Both the position numbers and the translations under genes were made by a program. A DNA stretch of 56,046 bases, taken from assembly GCF_020667845.1 (NCBI RefSeq), contig NZ_JAFMPQ010000035.1, positions 1 through 56,046 on the forward strand, written 5' to 3'. The DNA is from Cognatishimia sp. F0-27. GTDB taxonomy: Bacteria; Pseudomonadota; Alphaproteobacteria; Rhodobacterales; Rhodobacteraceae. The number at the start of each line of letters is the position of its first letter. Positions within the stretch are counted from its first letter, which is position 1. The notes beneath the pieces were generated by a model that ran no database searches, was not told the DNA's origin, and was given only the letters and a program-made list of their open reading frames with translations. Shown one piece after another: positions 19,452 through 27,251 of the stretch.

Positions 19452-19489
19452 AAAATTATACGCGCGATAATTTTTGTAATTTTACAAAA
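19452..19489. promoter_or_regulatory. Overlapping inverted repeats upstream of the LacI gene
   Basis: AAAATTAT (19452-19459) and ATAATTTT (19467-19474) flank the 7-base core ACGCGCG, which also occurs upstream of smoE. Adjoining it, TTTTGTAA (19472-19479) and TTACAAAA (19482-19489) form a second inverted repeat. Both lie 53-90 bases before the regulator start. They are likely autoregulatory operators. A related TTTACACGTGAAAA follows at 19491. Confidence 0.5.
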
Positions 19490-19505
19490 GTTTACACGTG
19501 AAAAA

Positions 19506-19826
19506 GCCTGATTTTTCATCACCTGAGCGGGTGTCAGCCCCGGCGCCGGGGTGCTCGGGGCGTTTGATACGTACCGTTTTCAAGCTCATCGGCGGCCATG
19601 GCTGCAGCGGCGAGTGCATTCCGTTGCCCGCCAAAACGTGCAGGTCGCGCTCACCCGCCCGCCGCCCACATCCCGCATGTATCCTAACGCGAGCCTCTCG
19701 CCCCTCTCAGCGACGCGATTATCAAGATTTCTCGCAAACTCTCTTCTCCTCTTTTCCTCTGGCCGGTGGAATTGCGACAGAGCATAGTCGCCACGCACAC
19801 ATGCAACCTTGAGCGGGGAGCCTTTT
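19506..19826. other. Intergenic region between LacI gene and allE
   Basis: About 320 bases between two divergent genes with no supportable coding sequence. It should hold the promoter of the allE-like gene; I see no distinctive structure apart from GGGGAG at the allE ribosome-binding site. Confidence 0.4.
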
Positions 19827-20648
19827 ATGCCGAACACGTACTTCGCGCCGAAAGGCGGTCATCCAGGACAAGAACAGCTTCTCACGGACAGGGCCGTCTT
19901 CACCGATGCCTATGCCGTGATCCCGAAGGGAACGATGCGCGACATCGTGACCAGCTTTCTGCCATTCTGGGAGAAAACACGCCTTTGGGTCATTGCCCGT
20001 CCGATGACGGGCTTCGCCGAGACATTTTCGCAATACATCATGGAAGTGCTGCCCGGCGGGGGCTCCGACCGGCCAGAAACAGATCCGAATGCGCAAGGCG
20101 TGCTCTTTGTCGTGGAGGGCGCTGCTACGCTCGAGATTGACGGAGCCCGGCATGACATGACGCCCGGGGGCTATGCCTATCTTCCGCCCGCAAGCCAATG
20201 GCGCCTTCATAACACGGGGCAGGAAACGCTGCGATTTCACTGGATCCGCAAAGCCTACCAGGCTGTTGAGGGGCTCGATACGCCGGAGCCCCTCGTGCTG
20301 AACGAAAACGACATCGCGCCAACGGAAATGCCCGGGACCGAGGGCAAATGGGCCACCACGCGCTTTGTCGATCCGACCGATCTTCGGCACGACATGCACG
20401 TGACCGTCGTCACCTTCGAACCGGGCGCCGTAATCCCGTTCCTCGAAACCCATGTGATGGAACACGGCCTCTACGTGCTGGAAGGCAAAGCAGCCTATCG
20501 GCTGAATACCGATTGGGTTGAGGTCGAGGCGGGCGACTTCATGTGGCTGCGCGCTTTCTGCCCACAAGCCTGTTACGCCGGAGGACCTGGGCGGTTCCGT
20601 TACCTGCTCTACAAGGACGTGAACCGGCACATGCCGCTCAAGCTCTGA
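19827..20648 (+). CDS. allE: (S)-ureidoglycine aminohydrolase, bicupin
   Basis: Converts (S)-ureidoglycine, formed from allantoate, to (S)-ureidoglycolate plus ammonia. The 273-residue protein has two cupin domains. The first (residues 60-130) contains VEGAATLEIDGARHDMTPGGYAYLPP. The second (190-260) contains VTFEPGAVIPFLETHVMEHGLYVLEGKA, with the H/E metal ligands expected of this Mn enzyme, and ends VNRHMPLKL as in YlbA/AllE. The start at 19827 (MPNTYFAPKGG) has GGGGAG upstream; an earlier in-frame ATG at 19809 has none. The other ureide genes face it across a bidirectional terminator. Confidence 0.9.
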   Translation: MPNTYFAPKGGHPGQEQLLTDRAVFTDAYAVIPKGTMRDIVTSFLPFWEKTRLWVIARPMTGFAETFSQYIMEVLPGGGSDRPETDPNAQGVLFVVEGAATLEIDGARHDMTPGGYAYLPPASQWRLHNTGQETLRFHWIRKAYQAVEGLDTPEPLVLNENDIAPTEMPGTEGKWATTRFVDPTDLRHDMHVTVVTFEPGAVIPFLETHVMEHGLYVLEGKAAYRLNTDWVEVEAGDFMWLRAFCPQACYAGGPGRFRYLLYKDVNRHMPLKL

Positions 20649-20821
20649 GCCACCCAACCCAGATCATCCGCGCCGAAACCTGGTCAGAGGGAGGGCGCAA
20701 GGCCCCCTGTGCCCGCCCCTCAGATGCGGGCATCACGCCGCTGTCCTGACCGTTTGACGCCACGTCCGCGCGAGTTGCCCCACCACCCTCCGGCAAGTCT
20801 GCCCTTGCCTGCGCCATGCAA

Positions 20822-20850
20822 AAAGCCCCGGCTTCGGCAGCCGGGGCTTT
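20822..20850. terminator. Bidirectional terminator between allE and purine permease
   Basis: Twelve-base-pair stem AAAGCCCCGGCT / AGCCGGGGCTTT with a 5-base loop, bordered by A on one side and T on the other, between two converging genes. It works as a rho-independent terminator in either direction. Confidence 0.85.
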
Positions 20851-20873
20851 CGGTCAGGTTCAGGGCTGTCCGC

Positions 20874-22280
20874 TCAGAAACGTCCCTTGCCATCCCCGGC
20901 CATACCGCCGGAGACCTCTTCGGTGGCTTCATCCGACAGTTCTTCGGGCAGGATAAGGTTGAGAACAATCGCGATGACCGCTGCGGGCAGGATCCCGGAG
21001 GTGGCCAGAACCTTGAGCGTTCCGGGCAGGTATTGCAGCGCGTTCGGCTCCAGTTGCAGTCCAAGGCCAAGGCTCAAGGCAATCGCAAAAATCACCATGT
21101 TGCGCCGGTTCCATGTCACGTCGGACAGCATCGAGATGCCCGCCGCGACAACCATGCCGAACATTACGATCACACCGCCGCCCAGCACCTCGATCGGAAT
21201 TGACGAGATCACCGCACCGATCTTCGGCACAAGCCCGCACAGGATCAAAAAGAGCGCGCCGATGGTCACGACCATGCGACTCATCACACCGGTCATGGCA
21301 ATGAGCCCGACATTCTGGCTGAACGACGTGTTCGGCAGCGCACCAAACAGGCCGGAGATTGCTGTGCCAATACCATCGGCGAAGGTCGCACCCTGAATCT
21401 CTTTGTCGGTGGCTTCCCGGCCGGCGCCGCCCTTTGTAATGCCGGACACGTCCCCGACGGTCTCCACCGCCGAGACAAAAGACATCGCACAAAACCCGAT
21501 GATCGCGGCGACAGAGAATTCAATGCCGAAATGCAGCGGGTTGGGCAGGGCAAAAGACGCAGCGCGCCCGACATTGCCGAGATTGACCTGGCCCAGGACA
21601 AAGGCAAGCGCATAACCCACCAAGAGACCGATCAGCACGGCGGAAACGGACAGCATGCCTCGGGCAAAGAATTTCAGCCCCAGCGTGACGATGATTACCG
21701 TGCCAGCCATCAACCAGTTCAGACCCGAGCCATATTCCGGCGTCCCGATCGCGGGGACGCCACCAGCGGCATATTGCACGCCCACCTTGACCAGAGCGAG
21801 GCCGATCATCGTGACCACCAACCCTGTGACAAGCGGCGGCAGAGCAAAGCGCAACCGGCCGATGAATAGACCCAACACCGCGTGAAAAAGGCCGCCCACA
21901 ACGATTCCTCCCATGAGAACCGCAATGGCGTCGACACCTTTGCCCGCAACCAGAGGGATCATAATCGGGATGAAGGCGAAACTCGTTCCCTGAACAATCG
22001 GAAGCCGGGCACCGACCGGGCCGATCCCAATGGTTTGAAACAAGGTGGCGATGCCCGCAAAAAACATCGACATCTGGATCATGTAGATCATTTCGGGGAA
22101 GTCCGGACTGTTCGAACCGAAGCCGAACCCTGCCGCTCCGCAGACGATGATCGCCGGTGTCACGTTGGAGACAAACATTGCCAGAACGTGCTGTATGCCC
22201 AGTGGCACCGCCTTCGCTATCGGTGGTGTATAGTCTGGATCGCGCAGCTGCGCCGGCGTTCCGATGGTTGCGTCGGTCAT
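20874..22280 (-). CDS. NCS2-family xanthine/uric acid permease
   Basis: A 468-residue nucleobase:cation symporter of the NCS2 (NAT) family with about 14 membrane segments. Motifs: VQGTSFAFIPIM early; the NAT signature region around AIIGFCAMSFVSAVETVGDVSGI; and QGATFADGIGTAISGLFGALPNTSFSQNVGLIAMTGV. The last contains the Q/G-N-T-S-x-x-Q-N pattern typical of xanthine/urate rather than uracil carriers. Its place behind ureide genes supports uric acid or xanthine import. The start at 22280 (MTDATIG) has GAGGGA upstream. Probably the last gene of the puuE-allA-permease transcript. Confidence 0.87.
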   Translation of the reverse strand: MTDATIGTPAQLRDPDYTPPIAKAVPLGIQHVLAMFVSNVTPAIIVCGAAGFGFGSNSPDFPEMIYMIQMSMFFAGIATLFQTIGIGPVGARLPIVQGTSFAFIPIMIPLVAGKGVDAIAVLMGGIVVGGLFHAVLGLFIGRLRFALPPLVTGLVVTMIGLALVKVGVQYAAGGVPAIGTPEYGSGLNWLMAGTVIIVTLGLKFFARGMLSVSAVLIGLLVGYALAFVLGQVNLGNVGRAASFALPNPLHFGIEFSVAAIIGFCAMSFVSAVETVGDVSGITKGGAGREATDKEIQGATFADGIGTAISGLFGALPNTSFSQNVGLIAMTGVMSRMVVTIGALFLILCGLVPKIGAVISSIPIEVLGGGVIVMFGMVVAAGISMLSDVTWNRRNMVIFAIALSLGLGLQLEPNALQYLPGTLKVLATSGILPAAVIAIVLNLILPEELSDEATEEVSGGMAGDGKGRF

Positions 22281-22507
22281 GAAGTGTCCCTCTCTGTTGC
22301 GCCCCCATGGCCTTGCGGGATGACGGGCATTTTCTTGTGCTTGTGCGCGAAGGCTCATCTTTGCCCTGCCGCGCGGCCTCCCAAAGGCCTTGCCGCCTGT
22401 TCCAAGGCGCTATTCCACGGCGCTATTGCAGAACAGGCCCCTGAACGGCAGGAGGCCGAGAGGTCCGGGCAAGCGCGCATGGCATCCCGGCGACTCTCCG
22501 TTCTCCG

Positions 22508-23002
22508 TTAGCGCTCCGGTTTCTGGACGACGTAAGGATTCTCGAACCAGTGCTCCTCAAGGTTGAGCCCTTCGCCGATGCGGTCGATCACGGCAAACAG
22601 GCCAGAGCCGGACAAGGGTGTCAGAACCCCATGCCAGACATTTCGGTGAATATTGATCGCCTGTCCCGGCTTGGTGCAAAACGCCTGCGGTTGACCCGGA
22701 ACGCCATCCGCATCGGGGGCCACGATCACCAGAAACCCGTCCATCGACATCGGAATGAATGCCTGAGAGCCGAGCGGGTGCCTCTCCATCATGTCCAAGT
22801 GGTATGGCAGCGCGCGCAACTCCGCCTGAAACAGGCTGATGCCGGGACGACCGGCGCCAAATTCAAGATGCGCGCGGTCATGGTAACGGCCGCACAAACC
22901 CTGATTGATCATCATATCGGGCGTGCCCTCCACATCGAGCACATCGCCAAAAGGCGCAAAGGCCGTTGGCGTGAGCGGCTCGGAGATCAGCACCCGACTC
23001 AT
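22508..23002 (-). CDS. allA: Ureidoglycolate lyase
   Basis: Splits (S)-ureidoglycolate into glyoxylate and urea, the last step of the allantoin pathway. The 164-residue protein has the compact AllA beta-barrel motifs: LTPTAFAPFGDVL near the N-terminus, ERHPLGSQAFIPM around residue 75, and INIHRNVWHGVLTPL near 120, with the conserved histidines. The ATG at 23002 overlaps the TGA of the upstream fused gene (ATGA), so translation is coupled. GAGGAAATTCGG-like spacing is not needed for this start. Confidence 0.9.
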   Translation of the reverse strand: MSRVLISEPLTPTAFAPFGDVLDVEGTPDMMINQGLCGRYHDRAHLEFGAGRPGISLFQAELRALPYHLDMMERHPLGSQAFIPMSMDGFLVIVAPDADGVPGQPQAFCTKPGQAINIHRNVWHGVLTPLSGSGLFAVIDRIGEGLNLEEHWFENPYVVQKPER

Positions 23003-24411
23003 CCGCCGAACTTCTCGATCAGACGCAGTTCGGCGATGCGCTCGACTTGCCTGCACGCCTCGGCGAACTCCGTGTCGCGGTCGTTCCCGATCCGACGCTG
23101 GAAGGCATCGAGGATGGTCGCCTTGCTATTGTCCTTGACGGCAATGATGAAGGGAAACCCATGGCGCGCGACATAGTCGGCATTGAGCTTCTGAAAAGTG
23201 GCCCGTTCGTCATCTGTCAGCATATCCAGCCCGGCGCCCGCCTGTTCCGACGTTGACTCCGCGGTCAACCGGCCTGCTGCCGCGAGCTTGCCCGCAAGGT
23301 CGGGATGGGCCGTCAGCACGCCAAGCCGCTGTTCCTCCGAGGCGCTGCGGAACACGCGCGCCAGAGCAAGATGCACACCGGATGCGCAGTCATGGGTTGG
23401 ACCCAGCTCGAGGTCAAAGGCCGCTTCGGCGATCCACGGGCTATGCTCGAAGATGCCACCGTATTCGGCGACAAATTCTGCCTTCTCCATTTCGGACGGG
23501 CGCGCAGTTGTGGTCGGTGGATGCGTGGCGGCCCAGTGATCCGCGATTTGTTCGCGCGTCGCAAACCAGACACCTTCGTGCGCCGCCATATGATCAAGCA
23601 CACGCTTGAGGGCCATCGCGCGCCCCGGCCGCCCGATCAAACGGCAATGCAACCCGATCGAGAGCATTTTTGGCGCCCCCGCCTGCCCCTCCGCATAGAG
23701 CATGTCGAAGCTGTCCTTGAGGTAGCTTTCAAACTGGTCACCGTTGGTAAATCCGGCCTGGATCGCGAAGCGCATGTCGTTGCAATCCATGGTATACGGC
23801 ACGATCAGCTGATCCTTGCCGCCCGCACGCGTCCAATAGGGCAGATCATCGGCATAGCTGTCTGCGATGTAGGCAAACGCGCCTTCCTCGGCCGCAAGGT
23901 CGATCGTGTTCATGGAGCACCGCCCCGTATACCAGCCGCGCGGCGGCGCGCCGACCACCTCCGTATGCAAGCGGATCGCCTCCCGGATCTGGGCGCGCTC
24001 CTCTTCGACACTCATGTCCTTGTGTTCGATCCATTTCAGACCATGGCTGGCAATTTCCCAACCCGCCGCTTTCATCGCCATCAGCTGCTGCGGGGCACGT
24101 GCAAGCGCCGTCGCGACGCCATAGACCGTGATCGGCAGATCCTTAAGCAGACGGTGCACGCGCCAAAAGCCTGCGCGGCTTCCATACTCGTAGATCGTTT
24201 CCATGTTCCAGTGCCGCTGCCCCGGCCAAGGCGCGGCGCCGGTGATCTCCGAAAGGAAGGCTTCCGACGCCGCATCCCCGTGCAGGATGTTGTTCTCGCC
24301 GCCCTCTTCGTAGTTCAGAACGATCTGGACCGCGATCTTTGCGCCACCGGGCCATTTCGGTTCCGGTGGCTGGGCGCCGTATCCCGTCATGTCTCGTGGA
24401 TAGCGTGTCAC
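22999..24411 (-). CDS. puuE: Fused allantoinase (PuuE) and OHCU decarboxylase (UraD)
   Basis: A 470-residue bifunctional enzyme. Residues 1-305 form the metal-independent allantoinase PuuE, a polysaccharide-deacetylase-like fold (RYPRDMTGYGAQPPEPKWPGG, EIASHGLKWIEHKDM, LHCRLIGRPGR). Residues 310-470 are 2-oxo-4-hydroxy-4-carboxy-5-ureidoimidazoline decarboxylase, with the catalytic histidine in LTAHPDLAGKLAA, the STSEQAGAGLD stretch and RHGFPFIIAVK. It therefore catalyses the second and third steps after 5-hydroxyisourate: OHCU to (S)-allantoin, then allantoin to allantoate. I start it at the GTG at 24411, preceded by GAGGAGGGG; an upstream extension to 24582 lacks support. Divergent from uraH, its upstream pathway partner. 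Confidence 0.9.
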   Translation of the reverse strand: MTRYPRDMTGYGAQPPEPKWPGGAKIAVQIVLNYEEGGENNILHGDAASEAFLSEITGAAPWPGQRHWNMETIYEYGSRAGFWRVHRLLKDLPITVYGVATALARAPQQLMAMKAAGWEIASHGLKWIEHKDMSVEEERAQIREAIRLHTEVVGAPPRGWYTGRCSMNTIDLAAEEGAFAYIADSYADDLPYWTRAGGKDQLIVPYTMDCNDMRFAIQAGFTNGDQFESYLKDSFDMLYAEGQAGAPKMLSIGLHCRLIGRPGRAMALKRVLDHMAAHEGVWFATREQIADHWAATHPPTTTARPSEMEKAEFVAEYGGIFEHSPWIAEAAFDLELGPTHDCASGVHLALARVFRSASEEQRLGVLTAHPDLAGKLAAAGRLTAESTSEQAGAGLDMLTDDERATFQKLNADYVARHGFPFIIAVKDNSKATILDAFQRRIGNDRDTEFAEACRQVERIAELRLIEKFGG

Positions 24412-24558
24412 TTGCCCCTCCTCCTTGTTCTTCCCTGCATAAATCATAAAATCCCCGCTGTTTTTCAAAAAAATCCATAAGCAGCTTCCGACAGAGCGGC
24501 TTTTACTCGTCAGCGGCATTCGGACTAGATACACACGCAGAACAAGGAGACGCGCAAG

Positions 24559-24915
24559 ATGGCTGGATATTTGACCACACATGTTCTTGATACCGCCCGC
24601 GGTTGCCCGGCGAAGGGCATTCGGATCGCGCTGTATCGCGTGTCAGGCAATTCGCACAAAATGATTGCGGAATCGGTGACAAACGATGACGGGCGCACCG
24701 ACAATCCGATTCTTCCATCGGAATCGTTCAAACCGGGTACGTATGAACTCGTCTTTTTCGCTGGCGATTATCTGCGCGCGACCGGGCAAGGCGAAGGCGA
24801 CATCCTGTTCCTCGATCAAGTCCCGATCCGCTTCGGCATCTCGGACGCGGACGCGCACTACCACGTGCCCTTGCTGCTGTCGCCCCACGGGATGAGCACC
24901 TATCGCGGCAGCTGA
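24559..24915 (+). CDS. uraH: 5-Hydroxyisourate hydrolase
   Basis: Hydrolyses 5-hydroxyisourate, the product of urate oxidation, to OHCU. It is a transthyretin-like protein of 118 residues with the family landmarks: N-terminal LTTHVLDTARG with the catalytic histidine, the central arginine in SFKPGTYELVF context, HYHVPLLLSPHGMSTYRGS at the C-terminus, and the closing Y-R-G-S signature. AAGGAGA stands ahead of the ATG. Divergent from puuE-uraD over about 150 bases, so the two transcripts probably share control. Confidence 0.93.
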   Translation: MAGYLTTHVLDTARGCPAKGIRIALYRVSGNSHKMIAESVTNDDGRTDNPILPSESFKPGTYELVFFAGDYLRATGQGEGDILFLDQVPIRFGISDADAHYHVPLLLSPHGMSTYRGS

Positions 24916-24919
24916 CCGC

Positions 24920-24938
24920 GTCGCCCGTGGCGGGCGAC
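24920..24938 (+). terminator. Hairpin after uraH
   Basis: GTCGCCCG and CGGGCGAC pair perfectly around TGG, 4 bases beyond the uraH stop. The GC-rich stem has no T-run, so it may act as a transcript end stabiliser rather than a classic terminator. Confidence 0.45.
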
Positions 24939-25137
24939 CGCCATCACACGCGCTCCTTCTGAACGGCCGTTCCAGTTCGGCTGCACGACGATGCCGGCCG
25001 GTCCACGGCCGCGCAGGACGAGCTTTAACCGGGCGGGTCAGCCGCGCAGGTTTCAGAAACCCGGACCAATCGACGGGACCGGCCACAGGGAAGACCGGTC
25101 CACCACATCCCCTTTTGGCCTTTGGCGGTTGCGCGGT

Positions 25138-25692
25138 TCAAAAGAACGAGCCGTATTTCCAGTTATCCGCATCTGGCGTCACCGCGTCGAGATCGTACCC
25201 TGAACGCTGAAGACGTTTGGCGATCGCGAGACCGTCCTCAGCTGCCTGATCGACGTATTGACGCCCGAGAGCCTCATTCTGAGGCACACCATGCCCGCGC
25301 ATCAGATCCAGACCATAGTTAAAGCGACCGACGGGATCCCCGGCCTCGGCGGCCCGGCGATCCCATTCCGCAGCGGCATCGGGGTTGTAGTCGCCGCCAA
25401 GCCCGTTGTTCTCAAGTTGGCTCATCCAGGTCATCGCCTTGGTATACCCGGCTTCGGCGCAGCGTCGGGTCAGGTCGCGCGCGAGAACCGGATTGTCGAT
25501 CTTGGTGACATTGATGCCCAGCGAACAGGTGATGGAATCGATGACACCCATTTCGATCTTGCGCTTGAGCATCTCCTGTCCGGTATCCTGAGGATTGAGA
25601 ATGCCCAGATCATCTTCGATGGTTGCGCGTGGTTCCGCATGCGCGGTCGGAGCCAACGACATGACCGTGATGATTAATATCCGTCCAAGCAT
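25138..25692 (-). CDS. Secreted Sel1-repeat protein
   Basis: A 184-residue protein with a signal peptide (residues 1-19, ending AHA). Two Sel1-like/TPR-type helical repeats follow in the second half: GGDYNPDAAAEWDRRAAEAGDPVGRFNYGLDLMRG and HGVPQNEALGRQYVDQAAEDGLAIAKRLQ. Conserved cysteines at CSLG and RRCAEAGY may form a disulfide. Sel1 proteins are protein-interaction scaffolds at the envelope; no specific role can be read here. It does not appear to belong to the purine cluster on its left or to the LysR gene on its right, though it lies on the same strand as the latter. Confidence 0.75.
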   Translation of the reverse strand: MLGRILIITVMSLAPTAHAEPRATIEDDLGILNPQDTGQEMLKRKIEMGVIDSITCSLGINVTKIDNPVLARDLTRRCAEAGYTKAMTWMSQLENNGLGGDYNPDAAAEWDRRAAEAGDPVGRFNYGLDLMRGHGVPQNEALGRQYVDQAAEDGLAIAKRLQRSGYDLDAVTPDADNWKYGSFF

Positions 25693-25794
25693 GAGGCCCT
25701 CTCTTTCCGGCCAAGGCTACCATGATGCGGTCAGAGCCGTCCTCAAGACCAATGTCTTGGCCGCGTGGAACGTCGCAATGCGTTGGTGTCGCCG

Positions 25795-26700
25795 CTAACC
25801 GGCGATCACGCGCTCGATACGTTCGATCATGAATTCCATGAAAAGGCGGGTTTTCGGATCTTGTTGACGGCGGTGGGTAAAGAGGCACGCCATCTGGATC
25901 GGCTCCGGTGGCGTTTCCTGCGCGACAGGGTGCAACCTGCCAGACCGGAGGTGATCGGCGATCTCAAAAACCGGCTTCAACGCGATGCCATGACCGGCCA
26001 GCGCCCAGTCAGTCAGCACATCGCCATCATCACACTCGAAGCGCCCCGAAACGGAAAACCGCTTTGGTCCATCTTTGGTGGACAGAAGCCAGCGAAACTC
26101 CGTCGCGCCGGGAAAGCGGAGGTTGAGGCATTCATGCCCCTCCGACAGCAGCGCATCCCCGTTTTTCGGCATGCCGCGCCGCGCGATATAGTCCGGTGCC
26201 GCACACAATACCCGCGGGACATCGGCGATCTTGCGAATACGCAGGTTACTGTCTTCCGGCTGGCCGAGGAAAAACGAGAGATCGAGCCCTTCGGTGGTCA
26301 GATCGACCTTCCGATCCGTCAAGCGCAGCCGAACGCTGACATCGGGGTAGCGCGAAAGGAAATCGGAGATCTGAGGCGCGATGAGACGCCTCCCGACACC
26401 CAGAGGTGCGGCCACGTAAAGCGAGCCCTTTGGATTCTCTGTGATGTTCGCGATCTGGGCCTCAGCGCTTTCCACCGCCTCGAGGATGTCCGTCGCCCCG
26501 CGATAAAAGGATTTGCCTTGCTCCGTCGGTGTAAGGCTGCGGGTCGTCCTCTGGAACAGCCGCACACCCAGATGCTCTTCGAGTTGCGAAATGCGCGACG
26601 AGGTCACCGCAGGGGAAATCCGCAAATCGCGCCCGGCGGCAGACATGCTGCCCAGTTCGTAGACCCTCACAAAGGTTCGGATGTTGTCGAAATAGGACAT
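25795..26700 (-). CDS. LysR-family transcriptional regulator
   Basis: A 301-residue regulator. The winged helix-turn-helix occupies residues 1-60 (FVRVYELGSMSAAGRDLRISPAVTSSRISQLEEHLGVRLFQRTTRSLTPTEQG). The effector domain begins NPKGSLYVAAPLGVGRRLIAP, the form seen in the CrgA/DsdC-like PBP2 subgroup. No divergent target gene is adjacent, so its regulon is unknown. The closest same-strand gene downstream is the Sel1 protein. Confidence 0.88.
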   Translation of the reverse strand: MSYFDNIRTFVRVYELGSMSAAGRDLRISPAVTSSRISQLEEHLGVRLFQRTTRSLTPTEQGKSFYRGATDILEAVESAEAQIANITENPKGSLYVAAPLGVGRRLIAPQISDFLSRYPDVSVRLRLTDRKVDLTTEGLDLSFFLGQPEDSNLRIRKIADVPRVLCAAPDYIARRGMPKNGDALLSEGHECLNLRFPGATEFRWLLSTKDGPKRFSVSGRFECDDGDVLTDWALAGHGIALKPVFEIADHLRSGRLHPVAQETPPEPIQMACLFTHRRQQDPKTRLFMEFMIERIERVIAG

Positions 26701-26840
26701 TGTTCGGAAAATTTTGACACTGCTTGGGTTTCTTCACCGTTAGCAGAATAAACCGCAGCAGACCAGTGCCTCCGACCATCTCCCACCCCGGTTCATGATG
26801 CCACACCGCGCCGCGCAAGCATTTCGGACGGCGGAATGGA

Positions 26841-27245
26841 TCACGCCAATGCCGATCCCTTGGCGAGGTCGGTCAGGATCGGGCAATCGGGCCGATCATC
26901 GCCGCGGCACGCGCTGACAAGGTGAGAAAGCGTGTTCCGCATTGCCCGAGGCTGGGCAATCTTGTCGTCGATCGCGTCCAGATGCTCCTGCGCAATCGCT
27001 TTGACTTACGCACTCTCGCGGGTCTCGTCCTCATAGAGGCTGAGCAACATGCGGCAGTCCTCGATAGAGAAGCCGAGAGCCCGGGCGCGCCCCAGAAAGG
27101 TCAGCTTGTGAAGATCCTGCTCCCGGAACGCGCGGTAGCCATTGGCACTGCGCGCGGCACGGATGAGGCCGATCTCCTCGTAATAGCGGATGGTTTTCGG
27201 GGGAAGGCCCGCGCGTTCCGCGACCTGCGAGATATTCATGTCCAC
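26841..27245 (-). pseudogene. CueR/HmrR-like MerR regulator with in-frame TAA
   Basis: The first 79 codons give a normal MerR N-terminus (NISQVAERAGLPPKTIRYYEEIGLIRAARSANGYRAF), closest to copper-responsive CueR/HmrR. A TAA at 27006-27008 then interrupts it. The same frame continues cleanly as VKAIAQEHLDAIDDKIAQ and reaches the copper-binding loop C-x7-C (ACRGDDRPDCPIL) before TGA at 26841-26843. Homologues have a Glu at the stop position (SAEVK), so a single GAA-to-TAA change explains it. The truncated product would keep DNA binding but lose dimer helix and metal sensing. It adjoins the broken copA gene. Confidence 0.85.
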
Positions 27246-27251
27246 ACGCTC

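Noticed and set aside
22999..24582. Longer N-terminus of the PuuE-UraD protein starting at 24582
   Set aside because: The extra 57 residues overlap the uraH start region, resemble no PuuE, and a GTG with a strong ribosome site at 24411 fits the family start.
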